Position numbers and translations under genes: made by a program
In this document: piece by piece, positions 34,643 to 43,220 of the stretch
Layout of the letters: each line of letters begins with the position of its first letter
Numbering within the stretch: position 1 is the first letter of the stretch
Assembly (NCBI RefSeq): GCF_018604545.1
Contig: NZ_CP075896.1
Location: 2,418,001 to 2,482,000, forward strand
From: Streptomyces koelreuteriae
GTDB taxonomy: Bacteria > Actinomycetota > Actinomycetes > Streptomycetales > Streptomycetaceae
Direction: 5' to 3'
DNA: 64,000 nucleotides
The notes under the pieces: generated by a model
Told to the model about the DNA's origin: nothing
What the model saw: the letters and a program-made list of their open reading frames with translations, nothing else
Database searches by the model: none

Positions 34643-35428
34643 ATGCAGGAGAGCAGAGGCGTCCGCGGTGTGAAGTCGGCGGCCAGAACCGTCGCGCTGC
34701 TGGAACTGCTCGCCGAGCGGGGCGAGGAACCCTCGCGCCTCGACCAGCTCGCCGAGGACCTGGACGTGCCGCGCAGCAGCATGTACCAACTACTCCAGAC
34801 GCTCGTCGACTCCGGCTGGGTCCGCACCGACGCCACCGGCTCCCTCTACGGCATCGGGATCCGCGCGCTGCTCACCGGCACCGGGTATCTCGACGGGGAC
34901 CGCCGCATCCGGGTGGTCCGGCCGTACCTCGACGAGGCGTCGGACGCGCTCGGCGAGACGATCCACATGGCACGGCTCGACGGCCGGGACGTCGTCTATC
35001 TCGCCACGCGCGAGTCCCACGAGTACCTGCGCACCATCAGCAGGGTCGGCCGCCGCGTCCCGGCCCACGCCGGCGCACTGGGCAAGGCGCTCCTCGCCGA
35101 GCGAGCCGATGACGAACTACCCCTCGGAGACGGCCCGTTGACCGGCCTCACCGCGAACACGCACACCGACCGCGCCGCCCTGCTCGCCGACCTGGCCGGG
35201 GTGCGCGAGCGCGGTTACTCCGTCGACCGCGAGGAGACGGTGCCGGGCATCGCGGGCTTCGGCTTCGCTCTGCGCTACGGCACACCGGCGATGGACGCCA
35301 TCAGCTGCTCGGTCCCGGTGGCCCGGCTGACCCCGGAACACGAGACCCGCATCATCTCCGTGATGAGCGACATCCGCACCAGGATCGAATTCCAACTGCC
35401 GCCGGTCTCGGGCGTGGACTGGCGCTAG
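34643..35428 (+). CDS. IclR-family regulator of the glucarate operon
   Basis: A 261-residue regulator. The N-terminal winged HTH (KSAARTVALLELLAERGEEPSRLDQLAEDLDVPRSSMYQLLQTLVDSGWVRTD) precedes the IclR effector domain (IHMARLDGRDVVYLATRES, RVPAHAGALGKALLAE, GIAGFGFALRYG). The start is uncertain: ATG 34643 has no ribosome site; in-frame TTG/ATG codons lie at 34619-34622 and a GTG at 34670. It is divergent from gntP-gudD and probably represses them until glucarate or a metabolite binds. Confidence 0.9.
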   Translation: MQESRGVRGVKSAARTVALLELLAERGEEPSRLDQLAEDLDVPRSSMYQLLQTLVDSGWVRTDATGSLYGIGIRALLTGTGYLDGDRRIRVVRPYLDEASDALGETIHMARLDGRDVVYLATRESHEYLRTISRVGRRVPAHAGALGKALLAERADDELPLGDGPLTGLTANTHTDRAALLADLAGVRERGYSVDREETVPGIAGFGFALRYGTPAMDAISCSVPVARLTPEHETRIISVMSDIRTRIEFQLPPVSGVDWR

Positions 35429-35463
35429 AACCCACCGCCACCCACACACACGACACACCACAC

Positions 35464-35500
35464 AAAAAAGTGCCGGCCACACGATCGTGACCAGCACCTT
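35464..35500 (-). terminator. Terminator after the PPOX-family gene
   Basis: On the minus strand a GC-rich stem with some G-U pairs (GGTGCTGGTCAC with GTGGCCGGCACT) is followed by a run of six T. It lies 33 bases after the gene's stop. Rare in this GC-rich genome for having a clear T-run. Confidence 0.75.
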
Positions 35501-35532
35501 CTCCACCGAGCCCGGATCCCGGACTCAGACGT

Positions 35533-35982
35533 TCACCCAGCCGCCCCGTCCGGCAAAACCCCCGCCCGGAACGGCTCCACCCCTTCCAGCGTCCGCACCC
35601 GCGTCGGCTCGATCAGCAGCATCACCCGCCGCTCACCCGGCAGCATCCACGGATACCGGTCCTGCCCGAGGTACTTGCGCGTCAGCCGGTCCATGCCCCG
35701 CTCCGCCTCCTCGCCCTCCACGAACCGGACGACCTTCCCCCGGATCTCGGCCCGGTCGTAGGGGTTCTCCGGGTCGTGGTGGGACAGCGAAACGTACGGA
35801 TTGCGCCGCAGATTCTCCTCCTTCACCCGCCCGATCGAGGTGTTGACCATGACGTACTCGTCTTCGATGTCCGCCCACATGGGCGACACCTGAGGCGCCC
35901 CGTCAGCCCCCACCGTCGCGAGATGCCAGAAGTTCGGCGCGAGAAGTCGCTCGCGAATATGCCCGTTGAGCTTGCCGTTCAC
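35533..35982 (-). CDS. PPOX-class split beta-barrel flavin/F420-binding protein
   Basis: A 149-residue protein of the pyridoxamine-phosphate-oxidase-like fold. Typical segments are FWHLATVGADGAPQVSPMWADIEDEYVMVNTS, RVKEENLRRNPYVSLSHHDPENPYDRAEIRGKVV and the end MLLIEPTRVRTLEG. In actinobacteria such small proteins mostly bind F420 or FMN and reduce or bind unidentified substrates. The GTG at 35982 is preceded at a distance by GAAAGG. Single-gene unit with its own terminator. Exact cofactor not decidable here. Confidence 0.85.
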   Translation of the reverse strand: MNGKLNGHIRERLLAPNFWHLATVGADGAPQVSPMWADIEDEYVMVNTSIGRVKEENLRRNPYVSLSHHDPENPYDRAEIRGKVVRFVEGEEAERGMDRLTRKYLGQDRYPWMLPGERRVMLLIEPTRVRTLEGVEPFRAGVLPDGAAG

Positions 35983-36133
35983 CTAAGTCACTGCCTTTCC
36001 GGACCCATGATCATCGGGCCCGGGGTCATCCCTACCCCCAACCCGCCCCGAGCGACAAGCCGATCTTCGGCCCCGGCCGAACCCACCGGTAGCCGTAGCT
36101 TCCTACAATCCGTGATCCTGGCCGAACAGACCG

Positions 36134-36162
36134 TAGTCACCGCACCCCCGTCCCCCTAGCTT
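36134..36162 (+). promoter_or_regulatory. Candidate promoter for leaderless HTH gene
   Basis: TAGTCA (36134-36139), a 17-base spacer and TAGCTT (36157-36162), which ends seven bases before the GTG at 36170. The spacing would place transcription start on or next to the start codon. Confidence 0.35.
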
Positions 36163-36169
36163 GTGGCGC

Positions 36170-36910
36170 GTGCGCCGACCTTCAGCCCGTCCGAGCAAGC
36201 CCGCCGCCCCTCCCCCTCCACAGTCCGCCCCGACGGCCCCGCCCTTCAACGCCCCGGCTGCCCGCCGTCTGCGCGCGGCGCTCGGCATGACGCCCGAGCA
36301 CGTCGCTCACGGGATGCGCGTCTCGTACGGGCATCCCCGCGTCACCCCGGACCACGTCGTCGACTGGGAGCGCGGGACCGCGGCCCCGTCCAACTCCGAA
36401 CTCACCGCCCTCGCCGGAGTGTTGTGGTGCTCCCCCGGCGAGCTCATCGGCAGACCCCGCACCCTGCGCGAGCATCGCATCGCCCGCTGCCTCGCCCCCG
36501 AGGACGTGGCGCGGGCCGTGGGACACGAGGTCCACGCCTATCTGCGCATGGAGGAGACCGACACCTGGCGCGGCACGGACCGCCAGTCCGGCGCCCTCGC
36601 CGACCTGCTCGGCCTCGGCCTGCCCGACTTCGTCACCGTCACGGGCCGGAACGCCAAGCTCGGCGATCTGCTGCGCAGCGCGGTCAGCACCCGCTGGCAG
36701 GCCTACGTACGCCCGGTGGCCAAACTCGTACCCCTGGACCGGCCCTTCCTGGAGGGCGCCCTGCGGGCGCTGCACGAGGACTACCAGGGCCATATGGCCG
36801 CCACCCTGAGCTGGGGCGGCGGCAACAGCGACGCGGGCGACACCGCCCGCGACTTCCTGAACCGGATCGTCGACCACTTCTGGACGAGAATCCAGGAGAT
36901 CCCTGCCTAG
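36170..36910 (+). CDS. Helix-turn-helix (XRE-like) regulator
   Basis: A 246-residue probable DNA-binding protein. A Pro/Ala-rich tail (about 1-30) precedes a first XRE-like HTH (AARRLRAALGMTPEHVAHGMRVSYGHPRVTPDHVVDWERGTAAPSNSELTALAGVLWCSPGELIG) and a second, weaker HTH-like segment (EHRIARCLAPEDVARAVGHEVHAYLRMEETDTWRGTDRQSGALADLLGL). The C-terminal helical part (RPFLEGALRALHEDYQ...) is unassigned. GTG 36170 is taken as start, possibly leaderless; TTG 36161 is an alternative. It is convergent with pfkA. I do not know its targets. Confidence 0.8.
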   Translation: MRRPSARPSKPAAPPPPQSAPTAPPFNAPAARRLRAALGMTPEHVAHGMRVSYGHPRVTPDHVVDWERGTAAPSNSELTALAGVLWCSPGELIGRPRTLREHRIARCLAPEDVARAVGHEVHAYLRMEETDTWRGTDRQSGALADLLGLGLPDFVTVTGRNAKLGDLLRSAVSTRWQAYVRPVAKLVPLDRPFLEGALRALHEDYQGHMAATLSWGGGNSDAGDTARDFLNRIVDHFWTRIQEIPA

Positions 36911-36986
36911 AACCTCCAGAACGTCCAGAGCCCCGGAACACCCAGGACGTCTGGAACATCCAGAACGTCTGGAACATCCGAAACGA
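36911..36986. repeat. 18-base tandem repeat between convergent HTH gene and pfkA
   Basis: ACGTCTGGAACATCC occurs at 36947-36961 and 36965-36979, and degraded copies lie just upstream. Each unit contains small palindromes (CCAGA-ACG-TCTGG and CTGGA-ACA-TCCAG), so several short hairpins can form. It may serve as a weak two-way terminator. Confidence 0.6.
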
Positions 36987-38012
36987 CTAGAAGACCGACT
37001 CGGCCTCGTCCATCCGGTCCTTCGGCACCGTCTTCAGCTCGGTCACGGCCTCCGCGAGCGGCACCATCACGATGTCCGTCCCGCGCAGCGCGGTCATCCG
37101 GCCGAAGCGGCCCTGGTGCGCCGCCTCCACCGCGTGCCAGCCGAACCGGGTGGCGAGCACCCGGTCGTAGGCGGTCGGTGAGCCGCCGCGCTGGACGTGG
37201 CCGAGGATGACCGGCTTGGCCTCCTTGCCGAGCCGCCGCTCCAGCTCATGGGCGAGTGCCGCGCCGATGCCCTGGAAGCGCTCGTGGCCGAACTTGTCGA
37301 TCGCGCCCTTGCCATAGTCCATGGTGCCGTCCTCGGGGTGGGCGCCCTCGGCGACGGCGATCACCGCGAACTTCTTGCCGCGGGCGAAGCGCTCCTCGAC
37401 CATCTTGACGAGATCGGCGGGGTCGAACGGACGCTCGGGCAGACAGATGCCGTGCGCACCCGCCGCCATGCCGGACTCCAGCGCGATCCACCCGGCGTGC
37501 CGGCCCATGACCTCCACCACCATCACCCGCTGGTGGGACTCGGCGGTCGTCTTCAGACGGTCCATCGCCTCGGTGGCGACCCCCACGGCCGTGTCGAAGC
37601 CGAAGGTGCGGTCCGTGGAGGAGATGTCGTTGTCGATCGTCTTCGGGACGCCCACGACGGGCAGGCCCGCGTCGGACAGCATCCGGGCCGCCGTCAGTGT
37701 GCCCTCGCCGCCGATCGGGATCAGCGCGTCGATGCCGAACTCGTGGATCATGTCGGAGGCGTTCTCGCAGGCCTCGCGCAGCCGGTCGCGCTCCAGCCTG
37801 GACGATCCCAGGATGGTGCCGCCGCGGGCCAGGATGCCGCTGACGGCGTTGAGGTCGAGGGCGCGGTAGCGGCCGTCCAGCAGGCCCGAGTAGCCGTCCT
37901 CGAAGCCGATGACCTCGTCGCCGTAGTTGTCGACCGCCCGGTGCACGACCGACCGGATCACGGCGTTCAGGCCGGGGCAGTCGCCGCCTGCGGTGAGAAC
38001 TCCGATACGCAT
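36987..38012 (-). CDS. pfkA: ATP-dependent 6-phosphofructokinase
   Basis: It phosphorylates fructose-6-phosphate in glycolysis. The 341 residues start with the ATP-binding GVLTAGGDCPGLNAVIR and contain PIGGEGTLTAARM, where Gly at the position equivalent to E. coli Gly104 marks ATP rather than pyrophosphate use, and PKTIDNDI, with Lys at the 124-equivalent position as described for Streptomyces PFKs. The fructose-phosphate site VMGRHAGWIALESG and GHVQRGGSPTAYDR are also visible. The ATG at 38012 has AGGAG ten bases upstream. Divergent from pta, so upper glycolysis and acetate overflow genes share a 230-base control region. Confidence 0.96.
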   Translation of the reverse strand: MRIGVLTAGGDCPGLNAVIRSVVHRAVDNYGDEVIGFEDGYSGLLDGRYRALDLNAVSGILARGGTILGSSRLERDRLREACENASDMIHEFGIDALIPIGGEGTLTAARMLSDAGLPVVGVPKTIDNDISSTDRTFGFDTAVGVATEAMDRLKTTAESHQRVMVVEVMGRHAGWIALESGMAAGAHGICLPERPFDPADLVKMVEERFARGKKFAVIAVAEGAHPEDGTMDYGKGAIDKFGHERFQGIGAALAHELERRLGKEAKPVILGHVQRGGSPTAYDRVLATRFGWHAVEAAHQGRFGRMTALRGTDIVMVPLAEAVTELKTVPKDRMDEAESVF

Positions 38013-38164
38013 CGTGCTGTGTCTCCTGCTCGCTGTTGACACCGGTGAGCTTCTGCCGATTGTTTCACGCTCCCCAGCCGGGTGGGGTACCCGCCTCTGA
38101 CGGGCGCCTTATCCATCGGCGGAGGTATTGTCAAGGCGGTTCCGCTCACCCCGATGGGCGATTT

Positions 38165-38217
38165 TTCGACGTCCGCAGAGATTCGACGTCCCACAGAGAC
38201 ATCCCGAACAGAGACAT
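38165..38217 (+). repeat. Short direct repeats in the pta leader
   Basis: TTCGACGTCC repeats at a 17-base step (from 38165 and 38182), and ACAGAGACAT repeats at 38193-38202 and 38208-38217. They lie 28-80 bases before the pta start. A role in control is possible but untested. Confidence 0.45.
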
Positions 38218-38244
38218 GCCACTGAGACGAAACGGAGAGCGCGC

Positions 38245-40353
38245 GTGACCCGCAGCGTGTACGTGACCGGCATCGACCGCGGCGACGGACGCCAGGTCGT
38301 CGAACTGGGGGTCATGGAGCTCCTCACCCGGCAGGTGGACCGGGTCGGTGTCTTCCGCCCCCTCGTCCACGACGGGCCCGACCGCCTCTTCGAGCTGCTG
38401 CGCGCCCGCTACCGGCTCGCCCAGGACGCGTCGACCGTCTACGGCATGGACTACCAGGAGGCGTCCGCCCTGCAGGCCGAGGCCGGCACGGACGAGCTGG
38501 TGTCCACGCTGGTGGAACGGTTCCACCTGGTCGCCCGCGAGTACGACGTGGTCCTGGTCCTCGGCACCGACTTCGCCGACACCCAGCTCCCCGACGAGCT
38601 GTCGCTGAACGCCCGGCTGGCGAACGAGTTCGGAGCCTCCGTGATCCCGGTCGTCGGCGGCCGCAAGCAGACCGTCGAGTCGGTGCTCGCCGAGACGCGC
38701 AACGCCTACCGGGCCTACGACACACTCGGCTGCGACGTCCTCGCCATGGTCACCAACCGGGTGGCCCGCGAGGACCGCGACGAGATCGCCCGCCGGCTCG
38801 ACTCCCGGCTCCCCGCACCTTGTTACGTCCTGCCCGACGAGCCCGCGCTGTCCGCCCCGACCGTCTCGCAGATCAGCCACGCGCTCGGCGGCAGGGTGGT
38901 CCTCGGCGACGACTCGGGGCTCGCCCGGGACGTGCTGGGCTTCGTCTTCGGCGGCGCGATGCTGCCGAACTTCCTGGGCGCCCTGACCCCGGGCTGCCTC
39001 GTCGTCACCCCGGGCGACCGGGCCGACCTGGTCGTCGGCGCGCTCGCCGCGCACAGCGCCGGCACCCCGCCGATAGCCGGGGTGCTGCTCACCCTGGACG
39101 AGGTGCCCGGCCCCGACATCCTCACCCTCGCCGACCGCCTCGCGCCGGGCACCCCGGTGCTGTCGGTGGCGGGCACCAGCTTCCCCACCGCCGAGCAGCT
39201 CTTCTCCCTGGAGGGGAAGCTGAACGCGGCCACCCCGCGCAAGGCCGAGCGGGCACTGGGCCTGTTCGAGCGGTTCACCGACACCGCTGAGCTCACGCGC
39301 CGGGTCTCCGCGCCCAGCAGCGACCGCGTCACACCGATGATGTTCGAGCACAAGCTGCTGGAGCAGGCCCGCTCCGACCTGCGCCGTGTGGTGCTGCCCG
39401 AGGGCACCGAGGAGCGGGTGCTGCACGCCGCCGAGGTGCTGCTGCGCCGGGGCGTGTGCGAGCTGACCCTGCTGGGCCCGGTCGACCGGATCCGCAAGAA
39501 GGCCGCCGACCTGGGCATCGACCTCGGCGAGTCCCAGCTGATCGACCCGGCCGCCTCCGACCTGCGCGACGCCTTCGCCGAGAAGTACGCGGCCCTGCGC
39601 GCCCACCGGGGCGTCACCGTGGAGCTGGCGTACGACGTGGTCTCCGACGTGAACTACTTCGGCACGCTGATGGTCCAGGAGGGCCTCGCCGACGGCATGG
39701 TCTCGGGCTCGGTGCACTCCACGGCCGCGACCATCCGCCCGGCCTTCGAGATCATCAAGACCAAGCCGGACGCGGACATCGTCTCGTCGGTGTTCTTCAT
39801 GTGCCTGGCGGACAAGGTCCTCGTCTACGGCGACTGCGCGGTCAACCCCGACCCGAACGCCGAGCAGCTCGCGGACATCGCCATGCAGTCGGCGACGACG
39901 GCGGAGCAGTTCGGTGTGGAGCCGCGCATCGCGATGCTGTCGTACTCCACCGGCACTTCCGGCTCCGGCGCGGACGTGGACAAGGTCCGCGAGGCCACCG
40001 AGCTGGTCCGCTCCCGCCGGCCCGACCTGAAGATCGAGGGCCCGATCCAGTACGACGCCGCCGTGGAGCCGTCGGTCGCGGCGACCAAGCTGCCCGGCTC
40101 CGAGGTCGCCGGGCAGGCGACCGTGCTGATCTTCCCCGACCTGAACACCGGCAACAACACCTACAAGGCCGTGCAGCGCTCGGCCGGCGCGATCGCCGTC
40201 GGCCCGGTGCTCCAGGGCCTGCGCAAGCCGGTCAACGACCTGTCCCGGGGCGCTCTCGTCCAGGACATCGTCAACACCGTCGCCATCACGGCGATACAGG
40301 CCCAGCCCCCGTCCCCGGCCCCGTCCCCGAGTGAGAAGGCAACCGCCCAGTGA
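38245..40353 (+). CDS. pta: Phosphate acetyltransferase (long form)
   Basis: It interconverts acetyl-CoA and acetyl phosphate. The 702 residues show the three-part long form: an N-terminal P-loop-like/BioD-type domain (SVYVTGIDRGDGRQVVELGVMELLTRQVDRVGVFRP), a DRTGG domain in the middle (LGGRVVLGDD...FVFGGAMLPNFL) and the C-terminal PTA domain from about 370 (RVVLPEGTEERVLHAAEVL, SVHSTAATIRPAFEIIKT, MLSYSTGTSGSGADVDKVREA, KLPGSEVAGQATVLIFPDLNTGN). GTG 38245 follows GGAGAGCGCGC; the open frame upstream is not supported. Its stop overlaps the ackA GTG (GTGA). Confidence 0.96.
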   Translation: MTRSVYVTGIDRGDGRQVVELGVMELLTRQVDRVGVFRPLVHDGPDRLFELLRARYRLAQDASTVYGMDYQEASALQAEAGTDELVSTLVERFHLVAREYDVVLVLGTDFADTQLPDELSLNARLANEFGASVIPVVGGRKQTVESVLAETRNAYRAYDTLGCDVLAMVTNRVAREDRDEIARRLDSRLPAPCYVLPDEPALSAPTVSQISHALGGRVVLGDDSGLARDVLGFVFGGAMLPNFLGALTPGCLVVTPGDRADLVVGALAAHSAGTPPIAGVLLTLDEVPGPDILTLADRLAPGTPVLSVAGTSFPTAEQLFSLEGKLNAATPRKAERALGLFERFTDTAELTRRVSAPSSDRVTPMMFEHKLLEQARSDLRRVVLPEGTEERVLHAAEVLLRRGVCELTLLGPVDRIRKKAADLGIDLGESQLIDPAASDLRDAFAEKYAALRAHRGVTVELAYDVVSDVNYFGTLMVQEGLADGMVSGSVHSTAATIRPAFEIIKTKPDADIVSSVFFMCLADKVLVYGDCAVNPDPNAEQLADIAMQSATTAEQFGVEPRIAMLSYSTGTSGSGADVDKVREATELVRSRRPDLKIEGPIQYDAAVEPSVAATKLPGSEVAGQATVLIFPDLNTGNNTYKAVQRSAGAIAVGPVLQGLRKPVNDLSRGALVQDIVNTVAITAIQAQPPSPAPSPSEKATAQ

Positions 40354-41564
40354 GCCCGTCCCGTGTCCTCGTCCTCAACTCCGGCTCCTCGTCGCTGAAG
40401 TACCAGCTGCTCGACATGGGCGACAGCAGCCGGCTGGCGGTGGGGCTCGTCGAACGCATCGGCGAGCAGACCTCCCGGCTCAAGCACACCCCGGCGGGCG
40501 GCGAGAGCCGCGAGCGGGGCGGCGCGATCGCCGATCACGACGCCGCGCTGAAGGCCGTGGCCGAGGAGCTCGCCAAGGACGGCCTCGGTCTGGACTCGCC
40601 CGAACTGGCCGCGATCGGCCACCGCGTGGTGCACGGCGGGAAGTCCTTCACCGAGCCGACCGTCGTCGACGACGCCGTGCTCGCCGAGATCGAGCGGCTC
40701 ATCCCGGTGGCCCCGCTGCACAACCCGGCCAACCTCACGGGCATCCGCACGGCCCAGGCGCTGCGGCCCGATCTGCCGCAGGTCGCCGTGTTCGACACCG
40801 CGTTCCACACGACCATGCCGGAGTCGGCCGCCCGCTACGCGATCGACGTGAAGACGGCCGACGAGCACCGCGTGCGGCGCTACGGCTTCCACGGCACCTC
40901 GCACGCCTACGTCTCCCGGGCCACCGCCGGGCTGCTGGGCAAGGACCCCGCCGAGACGAACGTGATCGTGCTGCACCTGGGCAACGGGGCGTCCGCCTCG
41001 GCCGTTCGGGGCGGCAAGTGTGTGGACACCTCCATGGGGCTGACGCCTTTGGAGGGGCTCGTGATGGGTACGCGCTCGGGAGACATGGACCCGGCCGTCA
41101 TCTTCCATTTGATGCGTGTTGGTGGAATGTCCGCGGACGAGATCGACACTCTTCTCAACAAGAAGAGCGGTCTGATCGGTCTGTGCGGCGACAACGACAT
41201 GCGGGAGATCCGCCGTCGCGTCGACGAAGGCGACGAGCAGGCGGAGCTGGCCTTCGACATCTACATTCACCGCCTGAAGAAGTACATCGGTGCCTATTAC
41301 GCCGTGCTCGGACGGGTGGACGCGGTGGCCTTCACCGCCGGTGTCGGCGAGAACGCGGCGCCCGTACGGGAGGCCGCCCTGGCCGGCCTGGAGGAGCTGG
41401 GCCTGGTGGTGGACGGCGAGCGCAACGCCGTACGCGGCGACGAGGCGCGGCTGATCTCGCCCGAGGGCTCCCGGGTGGCGGTGGCGGTGGTACCTACTGA
41501 CGAGGAATTGGAGATCGCGACGCAGACCTACGCGCTGGTAATTGGTTCGGGGAATCACACCTGA
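40350..41564 (+). CDS. ackA: Acetate kinase
   Basis: It makes ATP and acetate from acetyl phosphate. The 404 residues carry the ASKHA-fold motifs VLNSGSSSLKYQ, HRVVHGGKSF, FDTAFHTTMPE, GFHGTSHAYVS, HLGNGASASAVRGG, DTSMGLTPLEGLVMGTRSGDMDP and FTAGVGENA. The GTG start overlaps the pta stop by four bases, so both enzymes are made together. A short 74-base gap with its own promoter elements leads to pyk. Confidence 0.97.
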   Translation: MSPSRVLVLNSGSSSLKYQLLDMGDSSRLAVGLVERIGEQTSRLKHTPAGGESRERGGAIADHDAALKAVAEELAKDGLGLDSPELAAIGHRVVHGGKSFTEPTVVDDAVLAEIERLIPVAPLHNPANLTGIRTAQALRPDLPQVAVFDTAFHTTMPESAARYAIDVKTADEHRVRRYGFHGTSHAYVSRATAGLLGKDPAETNVIVLHLGNGASASAVRGGKCVDTSMGLTPLEGLVMGTRSGDMDPAVIFHLMRVGGMSADEIDTLLNKKSGLIGLCGDNDMREIRRRVDEGDEQAELAFDIYIHRLKKYIGAYYAVLGRVDAVAFTAGVGENAAPVREAALAGLEELGLVVDGERNAVRGDEARLISPEGSRVAVAVVPTDEELEIATQTYALVIGSGNHT

Positions 41565-41596
41565 GCGGCATCCCGCCCTTTTGTATTTTCCGCCAG

Positions 41597-41631
41597 ACGG
41601 AATATTCCGTTGCGAAACAAACCGATAGGAT
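41597..41631 (+). promoter_or_regulatory. pyk promoter with perfect 14-base palindrome
   Basis: ACGGAATATTCCGT (41597-41610) is a perfect palindrome at the place of the -35 if TAGGAT (41626-41631) is the -10. TAGGAT ends seven bases before the pyk ATG, so the message may be leaderless. An activator or repressor site is likely. Confidence 0.6.
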
Positions 41632-41638
41632 CGCCCCC

Positions 41639-43066
41639 ATGCGCCGTTCGAAAATCGTCTGTACTCTCGGCCCCGCGGTCGACTCCCACGAGCAGCTTGT
41701 CGCGTTGATCGAAGCCGGTATGAACGTGGCCCGCTTCAACTTCAGCCACGGCTCGCACGCCGAGCACCAGGGCCGGTACGACCGGGTCCGTGCCGCCGCC
41801 AAGGAGACCGGCCGGGCCATCGGTGTCCTCGCCGACCTCCAGGGCCCGAAGATCCGTCTGGAGACCTTCGCAGAAGGCCCCGTGGAGCTGGTGCGCGGTG
41901 ACGAGTTCACCATCACCACCGAGGACGTCCCGGGCGACAAGACGATCTGCGGGACGACCTACAAGGGCCTGCCCGGCGACGTGACCAAGGGCGACCAGGT
42001 CCTGATCAACGACGGCAACGTCGAACTGAAGGTCACCGAGGTCGAAGGCCCCCGGGTGAAGACGATCGTCATCGAGGGCGGCGTCATCTCCGACCACAAG
42101 GGCATCAACCTGCCCGGCGCGGCCGTCAACGTGCCCGCGCTGAGCGAGAAGGACATCGAGGACCTCCGCTTCGCGCTGCGCATGGGCTGCGACCTGGTCG
42201 CGCTGTCCTTCGTCCGCGACGCCAAGGACGTCCAGGACGTGCACCGCGTCATGGACGAGGAGGGCCGCCGCGTCCCCGTCGTCGCCAAGGTGGAGAAGCC
42301 GCAGGCGGTGCAGAACATGGAGGACGTCGTGATGGCGTTCGACGGTGTGATGGTCGCCCGCGGTGACCTCGCCGTCGAGTATCCGCTCGAGAAGGTCCCC
42401 ATGGTGCAGAAGCGCCTGATCGAGCTGTGCCGGCGCAACGCCAAGCCGGTGATCGTGGCGACCCAGATGATGGAGTCGATGATCACCAACTCCCGTCCGA
42501 CCCGCGCCGAGGCCTCCGACGTGGCCAACGCGATCCTGGACGGCGCCGACGCGGTCATGCTGTCGGCGGAGTCCTCCGTCGGCGCCTACCCGATCGAGAC
42601 GGTCAAGACGATGTCGAAGATCGTCACCGCCGCCGAGCAGGAGCTGCTCTCCAAGGGCCTGCAGCCGCTCGTCCCGGGCAAGAAGCCCCGCACCCAGGGC
42701 GGCTCGGTGGCCCGTGCCGCCTGCGAGATCGCCGACTTCCTCGGCGGCCGGGGCCTGGTGGCCTTCACCCAGTCCGGCGACACCGCCCGCCGCCTGTCCC
42801 GCTACCGCGCCCAGCAGCCGATCATCGCCTTCACCACCGACGAGGGCACCCGCAACCAAATGGCCCTCAGCTGGGGCGTCGAGCCGTACGTCGTGCCGTT
42901 CGTGAACAGCACCGACGAGATGGTCGACCTGGTGGAGCAGGAGCTGGTCAAGCTCAACCGCTTCAACGACGGCGACATCGTGGTCATCACCGCCGGCTCA
43001 CCCCCCGGCGTCCCCGGCACCACCAACATGGTCCGCGTCCACCACCTGGGCGAAGCCAAGTCCTGA
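41639..43066 (+). CDS. pyk: Pyruvate kinase
   Basis: It makes pyruvate and ATP from phosphoenolpyruvate. The 475 residues begin at the catalytic barrel (RRSKIVCTLGPAVDSHEQLVALIEAGMNVARFNFSHG), with the Lys and metal site in VVAKVEKPQAVQNM, MVARGDLAVE, and ATQMMESMITNSRPTRAEASDVANAILDGADAVMLSAESSVGAYP. The C-terminal regulatory domain follows (GLVAFTQSGDTARRLSRYRAQQPIIAFT). No ribosome site is seen before the ATG, in line with a leaderless message. A strong terminator follows. Streptomyces usually have two pyk genes; this is one of them. Confidence 0.96.
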   Translation: MRRSKIVCTLGPAVDSHEQLVALIEAGMNVARFNFSHGSHAEHQGRYDRVRAAAKETGRAIGVLADLQGPKIRLETFAEGPVELVRGDEFTITTEDVPGDKTICGTTYKGLPGDVTKGDQVLINDGNVELKVTEVEGPRVKTIVIEGGVISDHKGINLPGAAVNVPALSEKDIEDLRFALRMGCDLVALSFVRDAKDVQDVHRVMDEEGRRVPVVAKVEKPQAVQNMEDVVMAFDGVMVARGDLAVEYPLEKVPMVQKRLIELCRRNAKPVIVATQMMESMITNSRPTRAEASDVANAILDGADAVMLSAESSVGAYPIETVKTMSKIVTAAEQELLSKGLQPLVPGKKPRTQGGSVARAACEIADFLGGRGLVAFTQSGDTARRLSRYRAQQPIIAFTTDEGTRNQMALSWGVEPYVVPFVNSTDEMVDLVEQELVKLNRFNDGDIVVITAGSPPGVPGTTNMVRVHHLGEAKS

Positions 43067-43100
43067 CCCACAAGGGCCACACAGGCCCCTGAACGGCCCC

Positions 43101-43133
43101 GAGGGCGCCCCCTGCGATCCAGGGGGCGCCCTC
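43101..43133 (+). terminator. Terminator after pyk
   Basis: Perfect 14-base arms GAGGGCGCCCCCTG (43101-43114) and 43120-43133, loop CGATC, 34 bases after the pyk stop. Confidence 0.85.
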
Positions 43134-43147
43134 GTCTCGTAGGACGC

Positions 43148-43186
43148 GACTGTGCCCCGCCGGGTCGAACCCGGCGGGGCACAGTC
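43148..43186 (-). terminator. Terminator after the Pro/Ser/Thr-rich protein gene
   Basis: Perfect 17-base arms (43148-43164 and 43170-43186) with loop TCGAA. It follows the minus-strand gene ending at 43221 and faces the pyk terminator. Confidence 0.85.
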
Positions 43187-43220
43187 TGTTGCGGCTCCCG
43201 GAGAGGCCTCTGAGGCGGTG

